From Cupriavidus sp. IDO (GTDB lineage Bacteria > Pseudomonadota > Gammaproteobacteria > Burkholderiales > Burkholderiaceae): 64,000 nt of DNA. This document shows, one piece after another, positions 43,808 through 53,720 of this stretch. Within the stretch, counting starts at the first letter, position 1. Each line of letters starts with the position of its first letter. Position numbers and translations under genes: made by a program. The stretch spans positions 1-64,000 of the forward strand of contig NZ_JWMA01000190.1 of NCBI RefSeq assembly GCF_000812465.1, in the 5' to 3' direction. Below the pieces are notes generated by a model, which ran no database searches, had not been told where the DNA came from, and saw only the letters and a list, made by a program, of their open reading frames with translations.

Positions 43808-44068
43808 TCTTTCCGTGTCACCGACGGCTGCCAGTCGCGCAGCCGCACTTGCGGAACTTCCCTCTCCCGGCTTGCCAGCCAACCCAGGCAAACGCCATCG
43901 CCTTGTGCCAGCGCACAGCGCGATCACGCTTGCCCGTGGCCCGGCCCCGCCGTTCTGGTGGTGCCATTCAGGGCATTACGGACCACCTGGGATGCGGCGA
44001 GCCCGCCTGCGCTTGTCTTCGCGCTTGTCTTTGTTTTTCGTCGCAATCAGTAATAAGGAATCCCGGGG

Positions 44069-45031
44069 ATGATCAACCTGTTCGTCCTGCAAAAAGGCCG
44101 GCTTGCCCAGGAGCAGGTCGACGAGCGCAACGAGCTGCTGCAGCACAAGCCGATCTGGATCGACGTCGTCAGCCCTGACGACGAGGAACTGGCCTGGATC
44201 AAGGAAGCCTATGGCGTCGTCCTTCCCGAACTGGAAGACCTGGGCGACCTGGAGGCTTCGGCCCGCTATTTCGAGGGTGAAGACGAGAATATCCACATCC
44301 GCACCGACTTCCTGCTGGCCGAGGAAGAGTCCTCGCGCAACGTGCGCGTGGCCTTCGTGCTGACGCGCGACGTCCTGTTTTCCATCCACGACGAAGACCT
44401 GCCGGTGTTCCGCCTGGTGCGCCTGCGCGCGCGCATGCGCCCGGGCTCGGTGCGCAACGCGAAGGACGTACTGATGGACCTGTACGCGACCGACGCCGAA
44501 TACTCCGCCGACTCCATCGAGGAAATCTACGAACGCCTGGAAGAAGCCAGCCGCCGCGTGCTGGCCGAGAACGTGACCGACGCCGCGGCAGCCGACGTAC
44601 TGGAAACCATCGCCCGCGAGGAAGACTTGAACGGGCGCATCCGCCGCAACGTGATGGACACGCGCCGCGCGGTGTCCTTCCTGATGCGCAGCCAGTTGCT
44701 GTCGGCCGAGCAGCAGGACGAGGCCCGCCAGATCCTGCGCGATATCGACTCGATCGAGAACCACACCGCGTTCCTGTTCGACAAGATCAACTTCCTGATG
44801 GACGCGACGGTCGGTTTCATCAACATCAACCAGAACAAGATCATCAAGCTGTTCTCGGTGGTGTCGGTGGCGCTGATGCCGCCGACCTTGATCGCCAGCA
44901 TCTACGGCATGAACTTCAAGATCATGCCGGAGCTGGACTGGGCGGCGGGGTATCCGTGGGCGATTGCGCTGATGGCGGTGTCGGCGGCGATTCCGCTGGT
45001 GTACTTCAGGAGGAAGGGCTGGCTGAGCTGA
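44069..45031 (+). CDS. corA: Magnesium/cobalt transporter CorA
   Basis: 320-residue homopentameric channel. A large acidic, helical cytoplasmic domain (1-255) is followed by two membrane helices near the C-terminus with the selectivity motif YGMN (in IASIYGMNFKIMPEL) and a short Arg/Lys tail. The family imports Mg2+ and also Co2+ and Ni2+. ATG at 44069 with AAGGAATCC upstream. A ~430-nt leader with attenuator-like features suggests control after transcription start. Confidence 0.95.
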   Translation: MINLFVLQKGRLAQEQVDERNELLQHKPIWIDVVSPDDEELAWIKEAYGVVLPELEDLGDLEASARYFEGEDENIHIRTDFLLAEEESSRNVRVAFVLTRDVLFSIHDEDLPVFRLVRLRARMRPGSVRNAKDVLMDLYATDAEYSADSIEEIYERLEEASRRVLAENVTDAAAADVLETIAREEDLNGRIRRNVMDTRRAVSFLMRSQLLSAEQQDEARQILRDIDSIENHTAFLFDKINFLMDATVGFININQNKIIKLFSVVSVALMPPTLIASIYGMNFKIMPELDWAAGYPWAIALMAVSAAIPLVYFRRKGWLS

Positions 45032-45046
45032 GCATGCCGCAGCCTG

Positions 45047-45079
45047 GCTCCCCTCTCCCGCGCAGTGGGGGATGGGAGC
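45047..45079. terminator. Hairpin between convergent corA and mtgA
   Basis: GCTCCC (45047-45052) pairs with GGGAGC (45074-45079), with an inner CTCTCCC/GGGGGA helix. No clear T run. Long imperfect dyads of this GCTCCC...GGGAGC type often separate convergent genes in this group, serving as transcript ends. Confidence 0.45.
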
Positions 45080-45085
45080 AAACCC

Positions 45086-45847
45086 TCAATCCGGCAGCGT
45101 AGCGGCCCCCATCCGCCGCGCGATGATGCCCGCCTTCACGCGGAAGTTGACGCGCACATTGGCGCAGTATTCCTTCTTGTCGAAGCACTTCGGCGCCGGG
45201 AGCGCAGCGGCCAGGCGCGCGGCCTGGCCCACGCCGAGCTTGTTGGCCGTGGTCCTGAAATAGTGGTCGGCCGCGGCCTCCGCACCAAACACGCCCTCGC
45301 CCCACTCGACCGAATTCAGGTAGATCTCGTAGATCCGCTGCTTGTCGAGCCAGAACTCCAGCATCCACGTGATCGCCAGCTCCTGCCCCTTGCGCAGGTA
45401 ATGCTGCTCGGACGACAGGAACAGGTTCTTGGCCAGCTGCTGCGTAATGGTCGAGCCGCCGCGCACGATGCGGCCGCGCTTCTTGTTGCGCTCCCATGCG
45501 TCGAGCATGGCGTCGAGTTCATAGCCGGGATGATTGACGAAGTCGGCATCCTCGCTGGCGATGACGGCGCGCTTCAGGTTGCGCGAAATCTGGTCGTACG
45601 GCACCCAGCGCCGGTCGATCCTGCAGTTCCAGACATTGATGCCGCACAGGCGCCAGCGCTCGGCGCGCATGAATGTCGTCGAAGACGGATTCACGTATTG
45701 CCAGCTGGCAATCTGCACGAAGAAGTACAGCTGCATCGCCAGCACGCCGGCAATCAGACAGCCGAGCAGGTAGCCCAGCCAGCGCAGCGGGTTGAAGACC
45801 GCGCCGCCCGAGGGCGTAGCGCGGTTCGGACGATTGCGGGTGGCCAC
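45086..45847 (-). CDS. mtgA: Monofunctional biosynthetic peptidoglycan transglycosylase
   Basis: 253-residue GT51 glycosyltransferase that polymerises lipid II into glycan strands. One membrane anchor at 23-45, then the catalytic E99 ([14 protein letters not shown]), [16 protein letters not shown] and [34 protein letters not shown] motifs. No transpeptidase domain, as expected for MtgA. It follows aroE by 18 bp, a common betaproteobacterial order. Confidence 0.95.
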   Translation of the reverse strand: MATRNRPNRATPSGGAVFNPLRWLGYLLGCLIAGVLAMQLYFFVQIASWQYVNPSSTTFMRAERWRLCGINVWNCRIDRRWVPYDQISRNLKRAVIASEDADFVNHPGYELDAMLDAWERNKKRGRIVRGGSTITQQLAKNLFLSSEQHYLRKGQELAITWMLEFWLDKQRIYEIYLNSVEWGEGVFGAEAAADHYFRTTANKLGVGQAARLAAALPAPKCFDKKEYCANVRVNFRVKAGIIARRMGAATLPD

Positions 45848-45865
45848 GATGGGCGGTAGTCCGCG

Positions 45866-46753
45866 TCAGCCCGTGCGTTCGGCCTGCAGCGCCGCGCGCA
45901 GCTCGGCCAGCACGGGCGCCGTGCGGGGCCGCACGCCGCGCCAGATGTAGAAGGCTTCGGCCGCCTGCTCGACCAGCATGCCAAGGCCGTCGCTGGTGCG
46001 TGCGCCGCATTTGGCCGCAAATTGCAGGAACACGGTCGGCTCGGCGCCGTACATCATGTCGTAGGCCAGCACGCCTTCGCCCAGCAGGAACTCCGGCATC
46101 GGCGGCACTTCACCGTGCAGGCTGCTGGAAGAGGCGTTGATCACCACGTCGCAGGATTCGTCTTCGGACAGCGCCTCCAGTGCGTCGAGACCACCACCCC
46201 ACAGCTCCACGCCGTACTGGTCGGCAGCTTCGACGAATTCTTCCAGCATGTCGCTGGCGCGCGAGGCCGTGCGGTTGGCCACGACGATGCGCGACGGGCG
46301 GCATTCGATCAACGGGAGCATCGCGCCCATGGCTGCGCCGCCGGCGCCCAGCAGCAGCACGCGCTGGCCTTCGAGCAGGGTGTCGAGGTTGTCCTGGATA
46401 TCGCGCACCAGGCCGATGCCATCGGTATTGTCGCCATGGATCAGCCCGTCTTCGATCCACATCGTGTTGACCGCGCCCGCGGCTTCCGCGCGCGGGGTCA
46501 GGCGGTCGGCCAGGTCATACGCTTCCAGCTTGAACGGCACGGTCACGTTGAAGCCGTGGCCGCCCTCGGCCAGGAACTTGCGCACGGTGTCGGCGAACGC
46601 ATCGAGCGGGGCCTCGAGCCGGTCATACTGGATCGCCTCGCCGGTCTGGCGGGCGAAAGCGGCGTGGATCGCGGGCGAACGGCTGTGCGCTACCGGGTTG
46701 CCGACCACCACATAGCGGTCGGGCGTTGTCTGGGGCGAAGAAGTGGATGTCAT
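45866..46753 (-). CDS. aroE: Shikimate dehydrogenase
   Basis: 295-residue NADP-dependent enzyme reducing 3-dehydroshikimate. Substrate motif VVGNPVAHSRSPAIHAAFA, catalytic Lys in FNVTVPFKLEAY, Asp in HGDNTDGIGLV, and the NADP loop LLLGAGGAAMGAM with VANRTASRA. One base overlap with the TonB-like gene upstream (same strand). aroQ of the same pathway is 9 kb away. Confidence 0.95.
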   Translation of the reverse strand: MTSTSSPQTTPDRYVVVGNPVAHSRSPAIHAAFARQTGEAIQYDRLEAPLDAFADTVRKFLAEGGHGFNVTVPFKLEAYDLADRLTPRAEAAGAVNTMWIEDGLIHGDNTDGIGLVRDIQDNLDTLLEGQRVLLLGAGGAAMGAMLPLIECRPSRIVVANRTASRASDMLEEFVEAADQYGVELWGGGLDALEALSEDESCDVVINASSSSLHGEVPPMPEFLLGEGVLAYDMMYGAEPTVFLQFAAKCGARTSDGLGMLVEQAAEAFYIWRGVRPRTAPVLAELRAALQAERTG

Positions 46754-47673
46754 CAGCGTGCCTGCAAGCGGGTTTCCAGCCCGCTTCGCGAAAACTTGAA
46801 AGTGGAAATGACTTCGAGAATGTCCTGGCGCGCCGACATCTCGGCCGTGAACGGCCCGAACGGCGCCGCCGCGCGGACGATGGCGACCGCCTGGCGGTCC
46901 AGCGCCGGATCGCCGGAGCTCTTGACCACGTCGATGGCGTCGACGTTATAGCCGTCGCGGTTGTAGCCGAGCTTGCCCAGCCGGTTGACGTTGATCACCA
47001 GGATCAGCTGGCCATACAGCGGCTTGCCGTTGTGTTGCGGGAAATCGGTGGTGCCGCGCGCCTCGATCTTGCGGCGCAGGCGGTCGTAGTACTGCGCGTA
47101 GTCGACAGCCTGCGCGCTGGTGGCAGTGAGCTGGAAGCGCTTGGGCCGCTTGGCGTAGTGCTCGAGATTGCGGCCGATCTCGGCCTCGAGCTTGGCCATC
47201 TCGCTGGTCGAGGTGCGTTCGTCCTGGCCGCGCTGCGGATTGTCCAGGCGCTGCTCGCCCGGCTTGAGCGGCTGGTTGCGCACGGACGGCTGCGGCTCGC
47301 GCGCCTGGGTCAGCAGGCGCTGCTGTTCCTGTTCGAGCTGTTCGACGCGGCGCTGGACCTGGCGCACCAGGTCGCCCTCCTGCGTCACGGTCTGTGCCGG
47401 CAACGGCGTGGTGGCACGTTGCTGGTCGTTGTCACCACCGCCGTCGAGATTGGCCTGCGCCAGCACGGTTGGGTTGCGCGGCTTCTGCGCCGACTTGGAA
47501 TTGACCAGCACCACGTCCAGCGCGGCATCGGTGCGCTTGATCTCGAACACTTCAGGCGCCGCTACGCGGACCATCAGCAGCAGCACGTGCACCGCCACGG
47601 AAATGGCCAGCGCCTTGGCCAGCGTACTGCTGGTTTGCCACCAATGGCGGGGAGCGGCGAGTGCGGCGTTCAC
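46753..47673 (-). CDS. TonB-like energy transducer
   Basis: 306-residue inner-membrane protein with one N-terminal anchor (about 19-37, ALAISVAVHVLLLMV), a Gln/Glu-rich coiled coil (VRQVQRRVEQLEQEQQRLLTQ), and a C-terminal TonB-type domain (LYGQLILVINVNRLGKLGYNRDGY, then DRQAVAIVRAAAPFGPF). TonB proteins carry proton-motive energy to outer-membrane receptors; no ExbB/ExbD or receptor lies nearby, and the usual Pro/Lys spacer is missing, so the exact job is unclear. The start is uncertain: GTG at 47673 fits the membrane topology; GTG at 47742 is possible. Confidence 0.82.
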   Translation of the reverse strand: MNAALAAPRHWWQTSSTLAKALAISVAVHVLLLMVRVAAPEVFEIKRTDAALDVVLVNSKSAQKPRNPTVLAQANLDGGGDNDQQRATTPLPAQTVTQEGDLVRQVQRRVEQLEQEQQRLLTQAREPQPSVRNQPLKPGEQRLDNPQRGQDERTSTSEMAKLEAEIGRNLEHYAKRPKRFQLTATSAQAVDYAQYYDRLRRKIEARGTTDFPQHNGKPLYGQLILVINVNRLGKLGYNRDGYNVDAIDVVKSSGDPALDRQAVAIVRAAAPFGPFTAEMSARQDILEVISTFKFSRSGLETRLQAR

Positions 47674-47790
47674 GATAAGGGCTTGCCAAAGGGCTCTGGA
47701 TGGACGGCGGGAATGTCGGTTCGGCCCGGCCCGGACAAGCACCCGGGCCAGACAGCCATTGTATGTGAGCCCCGGGCTTTTCCGATACGC

Positions 47791-49893
47791 TCAGCCGGCC
47801 GCCGGGGCGTCAGTGTCGCGCCCTGCCGACGCCTCGTCGCCACTGGCCTCGCCACCACCTTCAGCCGGCTCGGCTGCCACGCCCACAGCCTGTTCGGCCG
47901 CCTCTTCCGCGGCGACCTCGGCAGCTGCTTCGGCCGAGACCTCTGCGGCTTCTTCGTCGCTTTCCAGTTCTTCCTCGGGCAATTCGCCTTCGCCGGCAAA
48001 GACTTCCAGCACCCGGCAAGAGACCTCGAGGGTGATTTCGTCGATGGCGCCGATCTCCAGCAGCACCTGCGTGCCGCGTGCCGCCTGCGCCAGTTCCGGC
48101 ACGCGCGTCACCAGCGGAATCTCGGTAAAGCGCACCGCGCCTTCCTTGAGCACCGAGGCCATCATGCGCTCGCGCTTTTCCTGCATGAGCCAGCGCAGGC
48201 ACCAGTAGCGCTCCATGGTGGACTGGTGGTCGGCATAGGCCGCGTACGTGCCTTCGAAATCGGCCACGGCCGCCAGCAGGTCGGCATCCTTGGGCTTGAA
48301 CGGGGCCACCAGCTTGGCGGTTACGCCATGCTGGGCCACCGCCAGGATCTGCCACTGGTTGACCAGGTCGACATAGCGGCGCAGCGGCGAAGTGCTCCAC
48401 GCGTACTGCGCCACGCCCAGGCCCTCGTGCGGGGCCGGGTAGGTCTGCATGCGGGTGCGGTGCATGCCCCACGCCTTCTGCGTGCGGTAGATGCCTGGCA
48501 CGCCGTTGTCCGCCAGCAGCTTGCCCCAGGTGCTGTTGGCCAGGATCATCAGCTCGGCCACGATCTTGTCCAGCGGCGAGCCGCGCTTGCGCTGCTCGAT
48601 GCGCACGCGCTGGCTGCCGTCGGCCTGGTCGTCCAGGTAGAAGTTGAAGTCGGCGCGGTTGTGCGATTCCGGCCGCAACCCGCTGGCAAGGCGCGCCTTC
48701 TGGCGCTCGTCATAGAGGGAGCCGGCAAAGTGCCACAGCCGCGTGAGCTGCGCGCGGAACGGGTAGTCGCCGCTGCCGTCGGCCAGCGAGGCCTCGGTGA
48801 TGACCTCATCCAGCAGGTTGTGGCGCAGGTTGGCCGCGATCGGCACCATCTCCGCGCGCGTCTCGCTGCCAAGGATTAGCCATAGCGACGGGTCCACGGT
48901 CACATAGAGCGACAACGCCGGGCAAGTCCGGCCTTCCTGCAGCGTGTAGCGCTCGACCACCGTGTCCGGCAGCATCGTGATCTTGTCGCCCGGGAAATAC
49001 ACCGTCGACAGGCGCTGGCGCGCCACCACGTCGAGCGGCTCGCTGCGGCGGATGCCCAGCGCCGGCGCGGCGATATGGATGCCGATGCGCAGCTTGCCGT
49101 CGGGCAGCTCGGTCACCGACAATGCGTCGTCGATCTCGGTGGTGGTGACGTCGTCGATGGAGAAGGCCTCGACGTCCGCCAGCGGCAGATCGGACGGCGG
49201 CTCCGGCACGCCGGCATCCGGGAAGCCGGTGCCCTTGGGGAAACACTCGGCCAGGAACTTGGCTTCATGCAGCGCGCGCGCACTGGACACGCCGCCCGCC
49301 GCCACCATCAGGCGCATCGGCGACATGCCGAGCGCGGTGCAGGCGGCATCGAGCGCCTTGTATTCGAGGCTGTTCTTGTCCGGCTTGAACAGCAGCGGCA
49401 GCACCTTGTTGCGGAACGATTCCGGCAGCGTCAGCGCCTTGAGCTGCGCTTCATACTCGGCCTGCACCAGCGCCTGCTGCTTCTTGCGCTCCAGCGCGGC
49501 CAGCGCGGCCTTGAGCTGGTCTTCCGGGGCGCGCTGGTAGCGGCCGCGGCCCTTGCGGCGGAAATAGACCGGATTGCCGTGCAGCGCCATCGCCAGCGCG
49601 GCCTGCTGCACCGGGCCGGCATCGGCGCCATAGTATTCGGCGGCCAGCTCGGCAAAGCCGAACTCGGCTTCCGGCGCGCATTCCCACAGGAAATCGAGGT
49701 CGATCTCGGCAGTCATGTCGCCGGTCTGGCGCACCAGTTCGATCGCCGACGGCTGCGCGAACTGCAACAGCACGTCGCGCGCCTTCACCTTGGTGCGCTT
49801 GCCGGCCGGCAATTCAACCTGGTAGGCCTCGCCCTGCTGGGTCAGCACGGTGCCGGCGCGAATCTCGCCGCCTTCTTCGAACAGCAACTGCAT
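47791..49893 (-). CDS. RNB-domain exoribonuclease (RNase II family) with acidic tail
   Basis: 700-residue protein. The RNB catalytic domain spans roughly 240-560. The metal-binding cluster reads SIDDVTTTEIDDALS: D247, E253, D255, D256; the second position is Glu where E. coli RNase II and RNase R have Asp. STSPLRRYVDLVNQWQ is the typical downstream signature. The C-terminal ~70 residues after the S1-like part are a highly acidic Ala/Glu tail, probably disordered. The family degrades RNA 3' to 5'. It heads the RNB-tonB-aroE-mtgA series. Confidence 0.88.
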   Translation of the reverse strand: MQLLFEEGGEIRAGTVLTQQGEAYQVELPAGKRTKVKARDVLLQFAQPSAIELVRQTGDMTAEIDLDFLWECAPEAEFGFAELAAEYYGADAGPVQQAALAMALHGNPVYFRRKGRGRYQRAPEDQLKAALAALERKKQQALVQAEYEAQLKALTLPESFRNKVLPLLFKPDKNSLEYKALDAACTALGMSPMRLMVAAGGVSSARALHEAKFLAECFPKGTGFPDAGVPEPPSDLPLADVEAFSIDDVTTTEIDDALSVTELPDGKLRIGIHIAAPALGIRRSEPLDVVARQRLSTVYFPGDKITMLPDTVVERYTLQEGRTCPALSLYVTVDPSLWLILGSETRAEMVPIAANLRHNLLDEVITEASLADGSGDYPFRAQLTRLWHFAGSLYDERQKARLASGLRPESHNRADFNFYLDDQADGSQRVRIEQRKRGSPLDKIVAELMILANSTWGKLLADNGVPGIYRTQKAWGMHRTRMQTYPAPHEGLGVAQYAWSTSPLRRYVDLVNQWQILAVAQHGVTAKLVAPFKPKDADLLAAVADFEGTYAAYADHQSTMERYWCLRWLMQEKRERMMASVLKEGAVRFTEIPLVTRVPELAQAARGTQVLLEIGAIDEITLEVSCRVLEVFAGEGELPEEELESDEEAAEVSAEAAAEVAAEEAAEQAVGVAAEPAEGGGEASGDEASAGRDTDAPAAG

Positions 49894-50126
49894 CGATCGG
49901 TACTTTCAGAAATGCCGGGAACCGCGTGTGGCCAGTAGTGACACCTGGGCGGGCGGGTCCTGTGGGAGAAATGATGCGAAAGGCCGGACTAGTGCCCCGG
50001 ACCACGGCTGGAAAGGCCTTCCGAGGCCCTCCGGCGCCAGTTGCGGCGCCCCGGCCGGACCCTTCATAGGGCCGGCCGCAGACCCGTGATGATACCGCAC
50101 CGCCGGGGTGCGGTTTCACCACTGCC

Positions 50127-50882
<756 letters not shown>

Positions 50883-50909
50883 CTATGTCTTGGTGTTGTG
50901 GTTCGTGGT

Positions 50910-51515
50910 TCAGGCGGGGCGTCGGTCTGGTTGAACGTCCTGCCTCGGTCCCCGGGAAGGCCGCTCCAGCAGGTCCGGCAAGAAGACCTCTGTCACGAGC
51001 ATCATGCCGCCGCCGCGCCGGAACACCGAGCGCCGCGCGGGCAGCATGGGCACCGGCGCCATGGCCGGCAGTACCCGCTGCAAGGCCTGCCGCAGCGGAT
51101 GGTGCGGCAACAGCCGCGCAAACTGGAACGGATCGCGCCGCACGCACGGATCGACAAACAGGCGGCCGCCCAGCGGCCGCTCGCCCAGCCCGCGCAGGAA
51201 CGGCCAGTCGCGGCGGGCATGGCGTTTCCATACGACGGTGTGGGCGAACACGGCGGGCACTTCGTCGCAGATCAGCAGCACTTCGCGCGTGAGCGCCGGC
51301 TGGCGGTCGGGCTGGCCCAGTGCCTGCCATTCGTCGGCGAACGGACGCATCGGCTCCTGCAGCAGGCGCGCGACGCGGAAGCGCTCCGACGCCGCGACCA
51401 ATCGCGCGGTCAGCGAGCCCTCGCCGGTCACCCAGTGCCGCAGGTTGGGCGTGATCGCTGCATCGAAAGGCAGGTGGCAGGCCCAGGCGCAGCGGCGCGC
51501 AAACTGCGCGCTCAT
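50910..51515 (-). CDS. ubiC: Chorismate--pyruvate lyase
   Basis: 201-residue enzyme that releases 4-hydroxybenzoate from chorismate, first step of ubiquinone synthesis. Matching features are [43 protein letters not shown] and [14 protein letters not shown], in the usual order. The C-terminal ~25 residues are a Pro/Arg-rich extension. ATG at 51515 overlaps the YqiA stop by 4 bp, so the two are translationally coupled. Confidence 0.9.
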   Translation of the reverse strand: MSAQFARRCAWACHLPFDAAITPNLRHWVTGEGSLTARLVAASERFRVARLLQEPMRPFADEWQALGQPDRQPALTREVLLICDEVPAVFAHTVVWKRHARRDWPFLRGLGERPLGGRLFVDPCVRRDPFQFARLLPHHPLRQALQRVLPAMAPVPMLPARRSVFRRGGGMMLVTEVFLPDLLERPSRGPRQDVQPDRRPA

Positions 51516-52129
51516 GCCGTGCCGCCCGCTGCCGCGGGTACCACGCCGCCGGGACCATAGCCGCAGAAGGCCAGGACATCGTCGACGTAGTCGGCAAATT
51601 CGCTGATGCCGTGGTCGCTGCCTTCGATCACGCGGATATGCGCACCCGGACAGGCCGCGACCATCTCGCGGTAGTCGAGCACTTCGTCGCCGGTGGCGGC
51701 AATGAGGTAATAGCGTTCGGGGCGGGTGATGGCATCCACGCGCAGGTCGAGCAATTCCTGCAGATGGCGGCGCTCGACCGTCACCGAGCCGCCGCCATGC
51801 CACAGCGGCTGGTCGCCCAGGTACTGCTCAAGATCGGTCCACGGATGGATGGCCGGATTGAGCAGGACGGTCTTGCAGCTGTGGCGCTCGCCCAGCCAGC
51901 GGGCATAGAAGCCGCCCAGCGAAGACCCGACGATGGCGATCTCCTGATCGCCGCCGGCCTGCGCGGCGCGGATCGCGGCCTCGGCCTGCGCGACCGCCTG
52001 GGCCGGCGAGACATTCAGCATGGGGCAGGCGTAATAGCGCCCGACGCCCCATTCGCGCATGCGCTCTTGCACCAGCCGCGCCTTGAAGGACTGCGGCGAG
52101 GAGCGGAAGCCGTGCAGGTACAGCAGCAT
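51512..52129 (-). CDS. YqiA-type alpha/beta-hydrolase esterase
   Basis: 205-residue alpha/beta hydrolase starting [17 protein letters not shown], the YqiA/UPF0227 signature. The nucleophile is S70 in [10 protein letters not shown]; the His is in [13 protein letters not shown], and an Asp (TGDEVLDY) completes the triad. E. coli YqiA hydrolyses acyl-CoA and small esters. It lies 10 bp after mpl and overlaps ubiC. Confidence 0.9.
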   Translation of the reverse strand: MLLYLHGFRSSPQSFKARLVQERMREWGVGRYYACPMLNVSPAQAVAQAEAAIRAAQAGGDQEIAIVGSSLGGFYARWLGERHSCKTVLLNPAIHPWTDLEQYLGDQPLWHGGGSVTVERRHLQELLDLRVDAITRPERYYLIAATGDEVLDYREMVAACPGAHIRVIEGSDHGISEFADYVDDVLAFCGYGPGGVVPAAAGGTA

Positions 52130-52139
52130 GGCAATCCCC

Positions 52140-53513
52140 TCAGCTGGCAGCGAGCGCGTCGAGCAGCTTCTGGTGCACGCCGCCGAAGCCGCCGTTGCTC
52201 ATCACCAGCACCTGGTCGCCCGGCTTCGCCGCGGCGCGCACGGCGGCAACCAGTGCCGTCAGGTCCTGGAAGGCGGCTGCCTTGCCGCCGAGCGGCGCCA
52301 GCGCCTCGGCCAGGTCCCAGCCCAGCGCGTCCTTGCCGCTGGGGGCGCCATAGCCAAACACCAGGTCGGCCTGCCCGAGGCTGGCCGGCAGCTGCGCCTT
52401 CATCACGCCCAGCTTCATCGTATTGGAGCGCGGCTCCAGCACGGCCAGGATGCGGGCATCGCCCACGCGGCGGCGCAGGCCTTCCAGCGTGGTCTGGATG
52501 GCGGTGGGATGGTGGGCGAAGTCATCATAGACTGTCACGCCATTGGCCACGCCGCGCACTTCCATGCGGCGCTTGACGTTGGCAAAGCGGCCGAGCGACG
52601 CGATCGCCTGCGCCGGTGGCACCCCGACATGCCGCGCGGCGGCGATGGCGGCCAATGCGTTCATGCGGTTGTGGGTGCCCTGCAGGTCCCAGCTCACGCG
52701 GCCCTGCACGGCATCGCCGAACCAGACGTCGAAGGCATCCTTGCCGTTGCCGGCCTCGGTGGCGTCGCTTTCGCGCCAGTCGCCCACGCCGAACTGCTCC
52801 ACCTCGCTCCAGCAGCCACGCTCCAGCACGCGCGCAAGGCTCTCTTCGACGCCGTTGACGATGACCCGTCCCTGGCCCGGCACGGTGCGCACCAGGTGGT
52901 GGAACTGTGTCTCGATGGCCGCCAGATCGGGGAAGATGTCGGCGTGATCGTACTCAAGGTTGTTCAGGATCGCCGTGCGCGGACGGTAGTGGACGAACTT
53001 GCTGCGCTTGTCGAAGAAGGCGGTGTCGTACTCATCCGCTTCGATCACGAAGAAATCGGACTCCGTCACGCGGGCCGAGATACCGAAGTTCTGCGGCACG
53101 CCGCCCACCAGGAAGCCCGGGTTGTAGCCGGCGTCTTCCAGGATCCAGGCCAGCATCGACGTGGTGGTGGTCTTGCCGTGCGTGCCGGCCACAGCCAGCA
53201 CCCACTTGCCGGCCAGCACGTGCTCGCCCAGCCACTGCGGGCCCGAGACATACGGCAGGTTCCGGTTGAGGATGGCTTCCATCAGCGGATTGCCGCGGGA
53301 CACCACATTGCCGATGACGAAGAGATCCGGCTCCAGCGACAGCTGCGCCGGATCGAAACCTTCGATCAGCTCGATGCCCTGGGCCTCGAGCTGGGTGCTC
53401 ATCGGGGGATAGACGTTGGCATCGCAGCCGGTGACGCGGTGGCCCGCCTGCTTGGCGAGGACCGCCAGGCCGCCCATGAAGGTGCCACAGATGCCAAGGA
53501 TATGAATATGCAT
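52140..53513 (-). CDS. mpl: UDP-N-acetylmuramate:L-alanyl-gamma-D-glutamyl-meso-DAP ligase
   Basis: 457-residue Mur-ligase-family enzyme that recycles the cell-wall tripeptide by joining it to UDP-MurNAc. It starts with a Rossmann motif HIHILGICGTFMGGLAVLA, has the ATP loop AGTHGKTTTTSML, and Mur motifs EADEYDTAFFDKRSKF and YDDFAHHPTAI. ATG at 53513. It leads the mpl-yqiA-ubiC series. Confidence 0.95.
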   Translation of the reverse strand: MHIHILGICGTFMGGLAVLAKQAGHRVTGCDANVYPPMSTQLEAQGIELIEGFDPAQLSLEPDLFVIGNVVSRGNPLMEAILNRNLPYVSGPQWLGEHVLAGKWVLAVAGTHGKTTTTSMLAWILEDAGYNPGFLVGGVPQNFGISARVTESDFFVIEADEYDTAFFDKRSKFVHYRPRTAILNNLEYDHADIFPDLAAIETQFHHLVRTVPGQGRVIVNGVEESLARVLERGCWSEVEQFGVGDWRESDATEAGNGKDAFDVWFGDAVQGRVSWDLQGTHNRMNALAAIAAARHVGVPPAQAIASLGRFANVKRRMEVRGVANGVTVYDDFAHHPTAIQTTLEGLRRRVGDARILAVLEPRSNTMKLGVMKAQLPASLGQADLVFGYGAPSGKDALGWDLAEALAPLGGKAAAFQDLTALVAAVRAAAKPGDQVLVMSNGGFGGVHQKLLDALAAS

Positions 53514-53720
53514 GGGGTTCCCGGAAAGACTTGAAGCCAGGAGGCTCGGAACGTGGCGCCCGGCGGCACACTGCGGCGCACGGGGCCGGGCAGGAAGCCC
53601 CTGATTGTACCCGAGCACATTCGTGCACCAGCGGCCTTCGCAGCACTGCCGCACCGGATGCAACCCGGACGCAACCCTTATTGGGCCTTGCCCGGTGCGC
53701 AGCTCCGGTATGATCGTGAC

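Noticed and set aside
43591-43810. 6S RNA, SRP RNA or other known structural RNA in the corA upstream region
   Set aside because: None of the characteristic conserved segments is present; the short ORF and repeat pair explain the structure better.
46726-48879. 717-codon open frame opposite aroE, the TonB-like gene and the RNB nuclease
   Set aside because: It spans three well-supported genes in antisense and is low-complexity.
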